From assembly GCA_900768685.1 (NCBI GenBank), contig CAAGDX010000025.1, positions 49,725 through 113,724 on the forward strand: a stretch of 64,000 nucleotides of DNA, read 5' to 3'. Each line of letters starts with the position of its first letter. Within the stretch, counting starts at the first letter, position 1. The translations under genes and the position numbers were made by a program. The notes under the pieces were generated by a model. It was not told the origin of the DNA. It made no database searches and saw only the letters and a program-made list of their open reading frames with translations. Shown in pieces: positions 1-8,429 of the stretch. This stretch comes from Bacteroidales bacterium. Its GTDB lineage: Bacteria > Bacteroidota > Bacteroidia > Bacteroidales > Muribaculaceae.

Positions 1-1175
1 GGAACGGAAAGCATAAATGAAACGGCATTTTTCTGTTTTGCAGCGGGCTTGATAGCGGCAATGGCTTCCAAATAGTTTGAATAGTCCGCACCTTCTTCCC
101 ATGTAGCCTTGTATGAATCTATTCTTGCGTATGATGCAAGGTTAGGGTCGTCAATATCATAGTTTATTCTCATATCTCCGGGGATAAACACATAGATTGT
201 CACCATGCCGGGGATTTTATTGCGGTCCGTAGCCCACCAGCCCACGCCTGCGGTTTCATCAATAGCGAGCATATAGTCGTTGTAAGGCGAATTGTATGGC
301 ATACCGATATTTTGCGGCTGCAAAAATTCATTTCCGTTTTTTCGGGAAATGTAAATGTCGTAGCCGCCGAGTGAATTATCGGAGTTATTGGCATAGTAAA
401 GCGTTATGCCGTCTTGGAGCAAAAACGGGAAATTTGCATCACCGCCCTGACCGAGGTCGCCTGATATTTGACGTGGCAATTCCCATTCTCCGGCATAAAG
501 CATAGCGGTTTCCACAAGACGGAACGTTTGTGTGCTGTCCGGTGCCGCCCACATCAGTTCATTTCCGGATTCAGAAGCATAAACAGCTGTCGGGTAGGCT
601 CTTTCTACATCATCCGGGAGCATTTCCGGTGGCAGAAGGCTGCCGGATTCCGGTGATAGCTTATAGTGCGTGAAGAAATTTTCCGCATCAACGTTTATGG
701 AGTCAATAATTACTATTTTCTCCACTCTGTCCAGCATATTGCGAGTTTTCTCGAGTTGCGCCACAATGTCTGCAGACTCGTCGGGCAACGTTTTTCTGCC
801 TTTTTTGAGACCTTTACGGTAAAGTTCTATATCTTCCTCCGCATCACTTATTCTGTATTCAAGCGTAGCGAGTGAAGCAAACGAGAGCCAAGCATCGTTT
901 TCTCCTTTTTTAACAGCCGCCCTATAGTTTTGCTTTGCTTTGTCCGTGCTGTCCTGCTGTAGATAACAGTCGCCCAGGAGCATATTTATTTTGCCGTTTT
1001 TCGGGAATTTCTTTTCAAGTCTGTTCAGCATAGCGACAGCACTCTGCGTTTCGCCGGATTTCATGAGCAATTCCGCTTCCGCCGTGCTGTCTTCAGCGGC
1101 AAAAACGTTAGTAGTAAAGCATAGTGCCAATACCGCAAATATTGCCGCTTTTATATTGATTTTAAGTGTAGTCAT
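1..1175 (-). CDS. TPR and PD40-type beta-propeller envelope protein, 3' end beyond window
   Basis: The reading frame is open from the ATG at 1173-1175 to the window edge, giving 391 codons without a stop; the C-terminus is missing. A signal peptide spans about residues 1-26 (hydrophobic AAIFAVLALCF, then VFA before AE). Residues 30-130 look like TPR helices: short Ala-rich repeats with LLGDCYLQQ and SLATLEYR. Residues 245-285 contain a PD40/WD40-like propeller blade (FPFLLQDGITLYYA, then GGYDIYIS). Bacteroidota proteins with this arrangement are exported and often continue into an OmpA-like domain that binds peptidoglycan, but that part lies outside the window. The molecular role is unknown. 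A good promoter lies directly upstream. Confidence 0.8.
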   Translation of the reverse strand, partial: MTTLKINIKAAIFAVLALCFTTNVFAAEDSTAEAELLMKSGETQSAVAMLNRLEKKFPKNGKINMLLGDCYLQQDSTDKAKQNYRAAVKKGENDAWLSFASLATLEYRISDAEEDIELYRKGLKKGRKTLPDESADIVAQLEKTRNMLDRVEKIVIIDSINVDAENFFTHYKLSPESGSLLPPEMLPDDVERAYPTAVYASESGNELMWAAPDSTQTFRLVETAMLYAGEWELPRQISGDLGQGGDANFPFLLQDGITLYYANNSDNSLGGYDIYISRKNGNEFLQPQNIGMPYNSPYNDYMLAIDETAGVGWWATDRNKIPGMVTIYVFIPGDMRINYDIDDPNLASYARIDSYKATWEEGADYSNYLEAIAAIKPAAKQKNAVSFMLSV

Positions 1176-1197
1176 ATTATAAACCTCTTTTACTCCA

Positions 1198-1227
1198 CAA
1201 AGTTACAACATATATTTTTAATGGCAA
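1198..1227 (-). promoter_or_regulatory. Bacteroidota promoter for the TPR/PD40 gene
   Basis: On the minus strand, TTG (1225-1227), 19 bases, then TAACTTTG (1198-1205). The -7 box ends 22 bases before the ATG at 1175. Confidence 0.75.
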
Positions 1228-1280
1228 AAAGATTGCTGAAAATCAAGATTCATACGAGTATTTCAGGTGAATAAGTCCTA

Positions 1281-2042
1281 TTATTGATATCTGAAAAATG
1301 CTTCTTCATAAGTATTGCAAACAGTTCCGAGTTTATCAAATTCATAAATACGTGTTATTTCAATAATCGGGAATTTAAATCCAGGAGTAAACCAACTATA
1401 ACAAACATACAGTAGTTTACGCTGATAATCATAGGATTTTGTGTTGTACTGATGAGATTCCTCAAAACAGTCTTCCGTTTTTACCAAAATAGCATTTTTT
1501 ATCACATTTCCATTTGGAGTTTTAAGAGTTCCTATAGAATCAATAAATTCCACTTTTGTTCCACTTACTGTACATTTCCATTCATAGTCATAAAAAAAAT
1601 CTGCTTTATATGAATTGTAGGATTTTTTAATTGTAATTGGAAATATATGAATACATTTGTCAGAGTACGAACGATATGGTGCTAAAAATGGACTATTATG
1701 TTTTGTACTATAAAATTTATTTACCAATACAGAATCTCCTTTTTGTTCTAAAATGGTTAACTGTCTTATATTCCACTTGCTTTGCGTTAAAATACAGACT
1801 TGATTCAAATCGAGTCTTTTACACTCAATTAAACAAGGAACTCCAATCATTCTTACGTTTGAAAAATCCCAATCCGCAAATACTGATTCTGAATTAATAC
1901 TAAAATATTGTTCCGATGCAGATTCTCCCGGTTTTGGCACACAATCATCAATGTTGAGTGCTAAGTTAGCGGATTCCATTTCGTGTCCCAATAGAAGAAA
2001 CAAGTAAAAACACGCAGTTGCACGAAGTATATGTCTATTCAT
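1281..2042 (-). CDS. AT-rich exported protein of unknown function (second of a pair)
   Basis: I do not recognise this family. The ATG at 2042 is preferred to one six codons upstream because it starts a signal-peptide-like stretch (MNRHILRATACFYLFLLLG). That start overlaps the end of the upstream gene by 8 bases, which suggests translational coupling. The mature part, about 230 residues, is rich in Tyr, Phe and Cys. Near the C-terminus (around residues 220-235) it has a segment of the form YSWFTPGFKFPIIEIT, resembling conserved W-x-x-PG-[FY]-[RK]-[FY]-P motifs I have seen in uncharacterised Bacteroidales proteins. Codon use is far more AT-rich than in neighbouring housekeeping genes, pointing to lateral origin or weak selection. 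Confidence 0.7.
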   Translation of the reverse strand: MNRHILRATACFYLFLLLGHEMESANLALNIDDCVPKPGESASEQYFSINSESVFADWDFSNVRMIGVPCLIECKRLDLNQVCILTQSKWNIRQLTILEQKGDSVLVNKFYSTKHNSPFLAPYRSYSDKCIHIFPITIKKSYNSYKADFFYDYEWKCTVSGTKVEFIDSIGTLKTPNGNVIKNAILVKTEDCFEESHQYNTKSYDYQRKLLYVCYSWFTPGFKFPIIEITRIYEFDKLGTVCNTYEEAFFRYQ

Positions 2043-2868
2043 ATCTCTTTTCAATATCATTTATGTCTTTGTTTGTATCTGAATCTAAGTTAGTGTCAAA
2101 TAGTTCAAAATAAGAATATGAAAACAAAAGTAAAAACCAATCTATATTATCAACATTTTCTATATTCATAAAACTATTATCACTTCCACAAATTTGTTTT
2201 ATAATACCATTTGACGTTAAGTCAATCCTGATAAAATTAATTTTAGTAAATTGCACTTCATTTAAAATATTATTAATGGAAATATTACTTTCATTATATT
2301 TAGATTCTTCACAAAAAGAGTTAATAAAAATAATTGAGTTAATTTCCCCATACTTTTTTTGTATCATATCAAGATTAAATATATCATAAATTGAATTTCC
2401 TACCCTGAATTTTCCTATGCGATATTTATTTGACTTTATTACAAAAGAACTTAACAATGGTGAAAAATATGAGGGTCCTCCGGTAAATGGAGCATAAAGA
2501 AATATATCATTTTTATTAAAGAAAAGCACTCCGGGGTTTACCTTTAAGATTGTAAAATTGGGGAATAATTTATTATAGAAAGACTTATTATATGTGCATG
2601 AAGCAATCTCGGGACTATAAAACAAGCTGTCTTTCAATCCAAAAAGACTAAAAGAACTTTGAATATATATAGTTTCGTGTGAGATGATAGCCTTTACAAT
2701 CTTTAAATCGTCAAATCTCAATGTCTTTAACATAGATTCATCTACTGTTTTACCTGTTATATAGGTATCATCAAAAACATCATACCATATACTATCAATA
2801 GGAGTAATTTCCTTAGAATTAATATGTACAACAGTTATCAAAAAAAACAAACAAATAAAAAATCTCAT
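2035..2868 (-). CDS. AT-rich exported protein of unknown function (first of a pair)
   Basis: No known family is recognised. The ATG at 2868 is chosen over a longer frame because the protein then begins MRFFICLFFLITVV, a typical signal peptide, and because a good promoter lies just upstream at 2926-2955, inside the longer frame. The mature protein of about 260 residues is rich in Ile, Asn, Ser and Phe with no transmembrane segment after the signal. Its last codons overlap the start of the next minus-strand gene by 8 bases, so the two form an operon. Base composition is strikingly AT-rich compared with both flanks. Confidence 0.7.
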   Translation of the reverse strand: MRFFICLFFLITVVHINSKEITPIDSIWYDVFDDTYITGKTVDESMLKTLRFDDLKIVKAIISHETIYIQSSFSLFGLKDSLFYSPEIASCTYNKSFYNKLFPNFTILKVNPGVLFFNKNDIFLYAPFTGGPSYFSPLLSSFVIKSNKYRIGKFRVGNSIYDIFNLDMIQKKYGEINSIIFINSFCEESKYNESNISINNILNEVQFTKINFIRIDLTSNGIIKQICGSDNSFMNIENVDNIDWFLLLFSYSYFELFDTNLDSDTNKDINDIEKRYE

Positions 2869-2925
2869 ACTATTAAAAGTAATAATTATAAATTTATAGT
2901 TTTTTGTAGAGTCCAACAGTAAATG

Positions 2926-2955
2926 CAAAATTAATGAAAGTGCTTGAAAAAACAA
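2926..2955 (-). promoter_or_regulatory. Bacteroidota promoter for the AT-rich gene pair
   Basis: On the minus strand, TTG (2953-2955), 19 bases, TAATTTTG (2926-2933). It lies about 57 bases before the chosen start at 2868 and argues against the longer reading frame. Confidence 0.7.
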
Positions 2956-3057
2956 TTTTTTGGCGAGTCAAAATTAAGTTTTTCACGTGAGCGGGTTAAA
3001 TATCGCAATTCTCAAGTTTTTCAATAATGATTTTTAACAATAATTAAGTCCGAAAAT

Positions 3058-3088
3058 TTGCACATTATATGAAATTATTTTAATTTTG
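3058..3088 (+). promoter_or_regulatory. Promoter for perR-rbr
   Basis: TTG at 3058-3060, 20 bases, TAATTTTG at 3081-3088. Only 15 bases separate the -7 box from the ATG at 3104, so the leader should be about 8-10 nt. An in-frame TTG at 3086 lies inside the -7 box and cannot be the start. Confidence 0.75.
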
Positions 3089-3103
3089 CAATCATTACAA
3101 GTT

Positions 3104-3541
3104 ATGGATACGAAATCAAAAGAAAATACGGTGAAAAAAGTTGTGGAAATGCTCAAAAAAGCAGGTCTGCGACAGTCGCATCAGAGAATTGCAATACTGC
3201 AATTTTTGATGCTGAATGATATTCACCCAACTGCTGATGATATCTATAACGCACTGAAAAATGAGTACCCTACGATGTCGCTCACCACAGTGTATAACAC
3301 CCTCAAGGCTCTCTCTGATGCCGGTGCTATAGAGATGCTGAAGATTGAGCGAGAAAATGCACGGTTTGACTTCCCCAAAATCCCTCATAGCCATTTTCGC
3401 TGTCGTTCTTGCGGCAAAATCCTCGATATCTCCGAGCTGCCGGACATTTTGAAGTACGTGCCCAAGGGAAGCTACCATATTGAAAACGTAGAGGTCTATT
3501 TTCAGGGACTATGTGACGAATGTTTTAACAAAAATCAATAA
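3104..3541 (+). CDS. perR: Fur-family peroxide-responsive repressor, PerR type
   Basis: A 145-residue metal-dependent repressor. The N-terminal winged helix covers about residues 15-80 (RQSHQRIAILQFL, then TTVYNTLKAL as recognition helix). The C-terminal half has two structural Cys pairs (C100/C103 in CRSCG and C137/C140 in CDEC). The regulatory site reads RFDFP followed by HSH: an Asp at residue 89 where Fur has Glu, plus His95 and His97 and a later Asp at 108. That matches the PerR site in which iron-catalysed His oxidation releases DNA. Rubrerythrin follows after 26 bases, a classic PerR target, so control of its own operon is likely. PerR rather than Fur is inferred from the Asp and the neighbour. 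Confidence 0.87.
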   Translation: MDTKSKENTVKKVVEMLKKAGLRQSHQRIAILQFLMLNDIHPTADDIYNALKNEYPTMSLTTVYNTLKALSDAGAIEMLKIERENARFDFPKIPHSHFRCRSCGKILDISELPDILKYVPKGSYHIENVEVYFQGLCDECFNKNQ

Positions 3542-3567
3542 CAATTTTATAAATAATAAATTTTTCT

Positions 3568-4107
3568 ATGGAACTTAAAGGCTCAAAAACAGAAAAAAAT
3601 CTCCTCGAAGCTTTTGCAGGAGAATCTATGGCAAGAAACAAGTACACTTACTATGCTTCTAAAGCTAAAAAAGAAGGTTTTGTGCAGATTGCAAACCTCT
3701 TTGAAGAAACTGCAGGCAACGAAAAAGAACATGCTAAAATCTGGTTCAAACTTCTCCACGACGGTGAAATCCCAACAACTTCCGTGAACCTCCTTGATGC
3801 TGCTGAAGGCGAAAACTACGAGTGGACAGACATGTACGCAAAGTTTGCTGCCGATGCTCGTGAAGAAGGTTTCACTCGCATTGCCGCTCTCTTTGAAATG
3901 GTAGGCAAAATTGAAAAAGAACACGAAGAACGCTACCGCAAACTCCTCGCAAACGTAGAAGGCGAACTCGTATTCTCTCGCGACGGCGATATGGTTTGGA
4001 TTTGCTCAAACTGTGGACACATCCACGTTGGCAAAAAAGCTCCTCTCAAATGCCCGGTTTGTGACCACCCACAGGCATACTTCCACCTCCGTGCTGAAAA
4101 CTATTAA
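3568..4107 (+). CDS. rbr: Rubrerythrin
   Basis: A 179-residue cytoplasmic non-haem di-iron peroxidase that reduces hydrogen peroxide in anaerobes. Residues 1-135 form the four-helix ferritin-like domain with paired ExxH motifs (NEKEHAK around residue 51 and KIEKEHEER around residue 115). The C-terminal rubredoxin domain, from about residue 145, has CSNCG and CPVCD, which bind the electron-transferring iron. Length and domain order match classical rubrerythrin. It sits 26 bases after perR and is followed by a strong hairpin terminator, making a two-gene peroxide-stress operon. The Cys ligands and carboxylates look intact. Confidence 0.95.
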   Translation: MELKGSKTEKNLLEAFAGESMARNKYTYYASKAKKEGFVQIANLFEETAGNEKEHAKIWFKLLHDGEIPTTSVNLLDAAEGENYEWTDMYAKFAADAREEGFTRIAALFEMVGKIEKEHEERYRKLLANVEGELVFSRDGDMVWICSNCGHIHVGKKAPLKCPVCDHPQAYFHLRAENY

Positions 4108-4128
4108 TAGTAAATAGAAAATCAAATT

Positions 4129-4170
4129 TAATCCGGCTCTTTGCGATTAACGTAAGGAGCCGGATTTATT
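4129..4170 (+). terminator. Terminator after rbr
   Basis: An 11-bp stem (AAATCCGGCTC paired with GAGCCGGATTT, 4129-4139 and 4157-4167) extends inward through TTTGCG/CGTAAG-type pairing, followed by a short T-rich stretch. It lies between rbr and the convergent obgE. Confidence 0.75.
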
Positions 4171-4232
4171 ATGAAACAGTCTCTAAATTTTGAAATACTT
4201 CGTGTATTTGAAAAGCAAGTAAAATACACAAG

Positions 4233-5411
4233 TTATTCTTCTGCAAAATCTTCTGCATCATCCCAGTCTTCTTCAGTGTAGTTTTCGTCATCGTCGTAGT
4301 CAAAATCGTCGTCTTCTTCAATAGGGGTTTGCTCGAAGATGAATTCGTCTTCTTCTCGGACACGGTGGTGACCGTCGAGCGGGCGGTGAGTGATTGGGTT
4401 TACAACTATTTTGTTGCTTTCTGCGGTGATAGCAGTCCAAAGCATATCTTTGAGTTCCGTGATTCCTTGTCCTGTGACAGCGGAAATGAAAACGGAGGGA
4501 ACACCTTGCGGTAGAGTTTCGCGGATAGCTTCCATGAGTTCCTCGTCCAACATATCGCTTTTGGAAACGGCAAGCAGGCGAGGTTTGTCCATGAGTTGAG
4601 GATTAAATCGAGCAAGTTCGTTGAGAAGAATTTCATAGTCTGCGGCAATATCGTTTGAATCTGCCGGCACCATGAAAAGGAGTACGGCATTACGCTCTAT
4701 GTGACGCAGAAAACGCAGTCCGAGTCCTTTGCCGTCGCTTGCACCCTCAATTATTCCCGGAATGTCTGCCATAACGAAAGAACGACTGTCGCGGTAACTT
4801 ACTATTCCGAGTTGTGGCTCCATAGTGGTGAAGGGATAGTCTGCAATTTTGGGGCGAGCAGCGGAAACAGCAGAGAGAAGCGTGGATTTACCTGCGTTTG
4901 GAAAGCCGACAAGTCCCACGTCTGCAAGGAGTTTGAGTTCCAGAATAATACTTTTTTCAATAGCCGGTTCACCGGGTTGTGCATAGCGAGGAGTGCGGTT
5001 TGTGGCAGACTTGAAGTGCCAGTTGCCCAGTCCGCCTTTACCACCTTTGAGGAGTTTTATTTCCTCGTTGTGTTCAGTAACTTCGCAGAGGTATTCGCCT
5101 GTTTCAGAGTCGAAAACCACTGTTCCGCAGGGTACTTCCACCACAACGTCTTCACCGTCTTTGCCAAAACTTCTGCCGCCGCTACCACTCTCGCCGTTTC
5201 CGGCAAAAATGTGTCGGCGAAATTTCAGTGGCAAAAGAGTCCACATATTCATGTTGCCTTTGAGGATAATATGTCCTCCACGTCCGCCGTCGCCACCGTC
5301 TGGACCACCTTTGGGCACATATTTGGCACGGTAAAAATGACGTGAACCTGCACCGCCTTTTCCTGAGCGGCAAAGTATTTTTACGTAGTCTATAAAGTTT
5401 GAATCTGCCAT
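4233..5411 (-). CDS. obgE: GTPase Obg/CgtA
   Basis: A 392-residue essential GTPase in late 50S ribosome maturation and stress signalling. The glycine-rich OBG fold occupies about residues 1-158 ([35 protein letters not shown]). The G domain follows, with G1 [11 protein letters not shown], switch region [10 protein letters not shown]3 [10 protein letters not shown] and a G4-like SKSD. The last 40 residues are a highly acidic Asp/Glu tail, variable across the family. It is the last gene of the minus-strand set with the sugar nucleotide genes, 13 bases after the CBS-nucleotidyltransferase. In many genomes Obg pairs with rpmA or rplU; here it does not. Confidence 0.95.
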   Translation of the reverse strand: MADSNFIDYVKILCRSGKGGAGSRHFYRAKYVPKGGPDGGDGGRGGHIILKGNMNMWTLLPLKFRRHIFAGNGESGSGGRSFGKDGEDVVVEVPCGTVVFDSETGEYLCEVTEHNEEIKLLKGGKGGLGNWHFKSATNRTPRYAQPGEPAIEKSIILELKLLADVGLVGFPNAGKSTLLSAVSAARPKIADYPFTTMEPQLGIVSYRDSRSFVMADIPGIIEGASDGKGLGLRFLRHIERNAVLLFMVPADSNDIAADYEILLNELARFNPQLMDKPRLLAVSKSDMLDEELMEAIRETLPQGVPSVFISAVTGQGITELKDMLWTAITAESNKIVVNPITHRPLDGHHRVREEDEFIFEQTPIEEDDDFDYDDDENYTEEDWDDAEDFAEE

Positions 5412-5424
5412 TGTTGTATAAATT

Positions 5425-6477
5425 TTAGAGCGACAGGTTTTTTAGATGCTGCATAAGTTCTTGAGCATGAGCGAAATCTGCAGGAGTGCCTATATCAATC
5501 CAAGTTCCCGTGATAGGGTAATACACCACTTTGTAATTGTCGCGGATAGCGTCTTCAATCAGTGTGGTGGCGTCTGTAGGACTGTTTTTGGGCAGTTGTC
5601 GCAAAAGGTTATTGGAAATAATGTAAATGCCGGCATTAGCATAGTAAGAGTAGATAGGCTTTTCCTCCAGCCCCGTGATACTGCTGCCTTCAGTGGTTAG
5701 AATGGCAAAAGGCACAGATACGGTGTAGGGAATAGCAGCTACGGTAATGTCTGCATTTTCAGATATATGTTTGATATACATATCTTCAAAGGAAACGGAG
5801 GTGAGCAAATCCGAGTTCATCACCAGTGTGTTACCGTCTTTTTTCAGGTTCACGAGTGATGCGGCTCCGATAGTGCCCATAGGCTTATCTTCCGTGATAC
5901 ATTTTACACTTATGCCTGCCACGGGCTTTTCAAAATGAGCATAGATTTTTTCAGCCAGATACCGAGTGGCTACGGTTACATTTTTAATACCTACGGCGGC
6001 AAGTGCTTCAATGTTGTAGTCGATAATAGGTTTTCCGCTTATCTCGAGGAGTGGTTTGGGAGTAGTGAGAGTGAGCGGACGGAGTCTTTCGCCTTTTCCG
6101 CCTGCCATAAGGATAGCGTCAAGAGGCAAGATGGTGTTTGTTTTCTTCAGGTTGTGAATACATCGGATAGTGCCGTCGCTGTTCAGGTGTGGGAGAAGGG
6201 TTATACCTTTACGGCGATATTCGCGAACCTGTGCCACGTCAATGTCGTCGCCCTGCAAAGCACAGAAATTGCGGTTCATGGCAGCGGTGACGTGCTCATT
6301 TACACTTTCACCTCGGAGAAGGGCACGGCGGATGTCACCGTCGGTGAGAGTGCCTTGGAGTTTGCCGTTATCGTCTGTCACGAGGAGCGTCATCACTCCA
6401 CCGGAGAGAGCGTTCAGACTGGAGAGAGCATCCAAGATAGTGGCTTTTGAAGATATCACATGCAAGTTTTCAGTCAT
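5425..6477 (-). CDS. CBS-domain sugar-phosphate nucleotidyltransferase, PtmE-like
   Basis: A 350-residue two-part protein. Residues 1-115 are a pair of CBS domains ([22 protein letters not shown], then a second motif before [10 protein letters not shown]). Residues 120-350 form a nucleotidyltransferase fold: [20 protein letters not shown] with the signature GGxGxRLxPLT, then [17 protein letters not shown] and [10 protein letters not shown]. This architecture matches Campylobacter PtmE, which makes GDP-glucosamine for CMP-legionaminate synthesis, and related mannose-1-phosphate type enzymes. The base donor cannot be read from sequence. The ATG at 6477 is used; a further in-frame codon upstream is TTG. 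The position after a CMP-sugar synthetase and 2-epimerase supports a nonulosonate role. Confidence 0.8.
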   Translation of the reverse strand: MTENLHVISSKATILDALSSLNALSGGVMTLLVTDDNGKLQGTLTDGDIRRALLRGESVNEHVTAAMNRNFCALQGDDIDVAQVREYRRKGITLLPHLNSDGTIRCIHNLKKTNTILPLDAILMAGGKGERLRPLTLTTPKPLLEISGKPIIDYNIEALAAVGIKNVTVATRYLAEKIYAHFEKPVAGISVKCITEDKPMGTIGAASLVNLKKDGNTLVMNSDLLTSVSFEDMYIKHISENADITVAAIPYTVSVPFAILTTEGSSITGLEEKPIYSYYANAGIYIISNNLLRQLPKNSPTDATTLIEDAIRDNYKVVYYPITGTWIDIGTPADFAHAQELMQHLKNLSL

Positions 6478-6509
6478 TGTGGAGTTCAAATGTCTGTAAA
6501 AATAGTTTC

Positions 6510-7205
6510 TTATTTATTTTGTTTGAAGATTATTTCAGCGATAATCCAGTCTGTAGGCGTATCCAAATCTACGGAACGGCTACGAGGCATTTCGTACGGC
6601 ACACGGCGAGAGAATTTGCCCATAGGCATATTGCGAAGAGATTCCGGGTTTATCACATACACGGCACCGTTGTATTCCCAAGCTTTCGGTGCGTCTTGGC
6701 GGCGGGTGTAAAGTCCGTCACCCTTGGAAATGTGCAGAAAACCGCTGTCGGTGTCTTGCTCAAAGCAGTTGTAATACGGATTGGACTGTGCTTCCACCAC
6801 GGAGACCACCATATCTATATCATTTGTGTAAAGGTCAATGCAGCCTTTTATGTCTTCCGCAGTGCGGAGTGGCGATGTTGGTTGCAAAAGGACTATAAAA
6901 TCATAGTCAATACCTTGCTTGTCCGCCCAGTCCATAGCATCTATCATCACTTCACGGCTGCCGGATTTGTCTGTAGCGAGTTCTGCCGGACGCATATATT
7001 CCACTTTCAGACCTGTTTGCCGGGCAACATCTGCAATTTCCGCATCGTCTGTGGAAACTATGATGTGGCAGTCGTCTGCGAGCAGTCTTGCAGCCTCAAT
7101 GGAATAGTGAATCAGCGGTTTCCCGGCAAAATCCTTGATGTTTTTGCGAGGAATACCTTTGCTGCCACCGCGAGCAGGAATTATGTAAAGTGCTTTTTTC
7201 GTCAT
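6510..7205 (-). CDS. neuA: Acylneuraminate-type cytidylyltransferase (CMP-nonulosonate synthetase)
   Basis: A 231-residue enzyme that activates a nine-carbon keto-sugar acid with CTP. The N-terminus has the family signature IIPARGGSKGIPRKNIKDFAGKPLI, then SIEAARL, TDDAEIADVA and LQPTSPLRTAEDI, all typical of NeuA/LegF/PseF enzymes. It starts at ATG 7205, overlapping the stop of the upstream 2-epimerase by 4 bases. The substrate (Neu5Ac, legionaminate, pseudaminate or Kdn) cannot be decided from this gene; the PtmE-like neighbour leans towards legionaminate. No NeuB/LegI synthase lies in the window, so the pathway must be completed elsewhere. Confidence 0.87.
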   Translation of the reverse strand: MTKKALYIIPARGGSKGIPRKNIKDFAGKPLIHYSIEAARLLADDCHIIVSTDDAEIADVARQTGLKVEYMRPAELATDKSGSREVMIDAMDWADKQGIDYDFIVLLQPTSPLRTAEDIKGCIDLYTNDIDMVVSVVEAQSNPYYNCFEQDTDSGFLHISKGDGLYTRRQDAPKAWEYNGAVYVINPESLRNMPMGKFSRRVPYEMPRSRSVDLDTPTDWIIAEIIFKQNK

Positions 7206-8365
7206 AGTATGGTGGAATGGGGGATGTCAAAGAATTTTTTAGTTTTGAGTTTGGAAAAATCGGCGCTCAGAATTGCTGAAGTGATTTTGCCGAGCGTGTC
7301 AGGCTGATAATAAGGGTTTTCCGCTGTGCGAGCCAACTCCTGACCTTCCGGAGAGAGAGCATAGCGGATAGCGGCACTTATTTCAGCAGCACTGTTTCCG
7401 CAGTTTATTACGGATTTTGATGCCAATCTGCCTTTCTGGCGGATACCGATGTTTACCGTAGGAATCCGCATTGACGGCACTTCCACAATTCCGCTGGAAG
7501 AGTTACCCACCACAGCACCAACGAATTTGAGTGCGGAGAGGTAACGGAGTCTGCCAAGTGAAGGAATGATTTTCACTTTTTCCGTGCGAGAAGCGGCATA
7601 ATCCTCTATCAACTTGATGATTTCAGCACCGCGAGCGTCATTGTTCGGGTATGTGATGATGGCATTTCCCTTGTGGGCATCAAGAGCCTTGAACAGTTCC
7701 GCCATTATTTCCGCAGAAGGAGTTGAGTCCATAGTTGTGGGGTGCATGGTCACGAGGAGAGTGTCTTTGCCAATAGCGAAATCTATGCTTTTTTCAAGTT
7801 CCGCTTTGGAAAGCAATTTGGTTTGCAAAATATTGTAAACGCCTATAGCACCGGTGTTTATCACGTTGTTCGGCAACTCACCCATGGCAATTACTCTTTG
7901 GCGATATTCTTCCGTGGCAGTGAGGTGGAGAGCGGAAAGTTTGGTGATAGCGTGGCGGATAGAATCGTCTATTGCACCTTCAGAGATTTCGCCCCCGGCA
8001 ATATGCACGATAGGAATATGGAGAATTGTGGCAGCGGAAGCAGTGGCGAGCATTTCGTACCTGTCGCCTAAAATCACTATGCAGTCCGGTTTTATCTCAG
8101 CAAGAGCGTCTGCCATTCCGTCCAGGCACATAGCCATACTTTTTGCCGTTTCAAGTTCTGAGTTTGTGTCTGCTTGCATTTTCACGCAAGCGGCAGGTTC
8201 AAAACCGTCTGCAATTATTTCGGCAATGGTGTTGCCGAACTTTGGTTCCAGGTGCATATTTGTGGCAATAACAGCCGTATCCGCACCGTTTTGTCGGAGC
8301 GAAGAGGCAATTGGGGAGAGCAGTCCCCAGTCTGCACGAGTACCTGTTGCGATAGCAATTTTCAT
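7202..8365 (-). CDS. neuC: Hydrolysing UDP/GDP-sugar 2-epimerase (NeuC/LegG type)
   Basis: A 387-residue enzyme of the GT-B-like 2-epimerase family that releases an N-acetyl-mannosamine-type sugar from a nucleotide sugar. The start MKIAIATGTRADWGLLSP is the family's usual N-terminus. Other signatures are VILGDRYEMLATASAA, VHIAGGEISEGAIDDSIRHA, MHPTT and VGNSSSGIVE. Longer in-frame starts at 8386 and 8404 are rejected because the promoter's -7 box lies at 8374-8381, so the transcript probably begins within a few bases of the ATG at 8365. It is the first gene of the minus-strand set ending in obgE. NeuC and LegG differ in nucleotide (UDP or GDP), which sequence reading alone cannot settle. Confidence 0.88.
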   Translation of the reverse strand: MKIAIATGTRADWGLLSPIASSLRQNGADTAVIATNMHLEPKFGNTIAEIIADGFEPAACVKMQADTNSELETAKSMAMCLDGMADALAEIKPDCIVILGDRYEMLATASAATILHIPIVHIAGGEISEGAIDDSIRHAITKLSALHLTATEEYRQRVIAMGELPNNVINTGAIGVYNILQTKLLSKAELEKSIDFAIGKDTLLVTMHPTTMDSTPSAEIMAELFKALDAHKGNAIITYPNNDARGAEIIKLIEDYAASRTEKVKIIPSLGRLRYLSALKFVGAVVGNSSSGIVEVPSMRIPTVNIGIRQKGRLASKSVINCGNSAAEISAAIRYALSPEGQELARTAENPYYQPDTLGKITSAILSADFSKLKTKKFFDIPHSTIL

Positions 8366-8373
8366 ATTTTCTG

Positions 8374-8404
8374 CAAAATTACTCATTTTTTGTAGCAGGT
8401 ACAA
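8374..8404 (-). promoter_or_regulatory. Promoter of the 2-epimerase operon, nearly leaderless
   Basis: On the minus strand, TTG (8402-8404), 20 bases, TAATTTTG (8374-8381). Only 8 bases lie between the -7 box and the ATG at 8365, predicting a leader of about 0-3 nt. The element interlocks with the divergent ispD promoter. Confidence 0.75.
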
Positions 8405-8415
8405 TTAAAATTCCG

Positions 8416-8423
8416 TAAATTTG
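8416..8423 (+). promoter_or_regulatory. -7 box of ispD, nearly leaderless
   Basis: TAAATTTG at 8416-8423, six bases before the ATG at 8430. A TTG lies at 8390-8392, with a longer than usual spacing of 23. The transcript should start at or next to the start codon. The opposing 2-epimerase -33 (8402-8404) falls inside this promoter. Confidence 0.6.
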
Positions 8424-8429
8424 CAGTGT

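Noticed and set aside
8366..8404. Longer N-terminus for the 2-epimerase starting at 8386 or 8404
   Set aside because: The -7 box lies inside these extensions, and family proteins start at MKIAIATGTRADWG.
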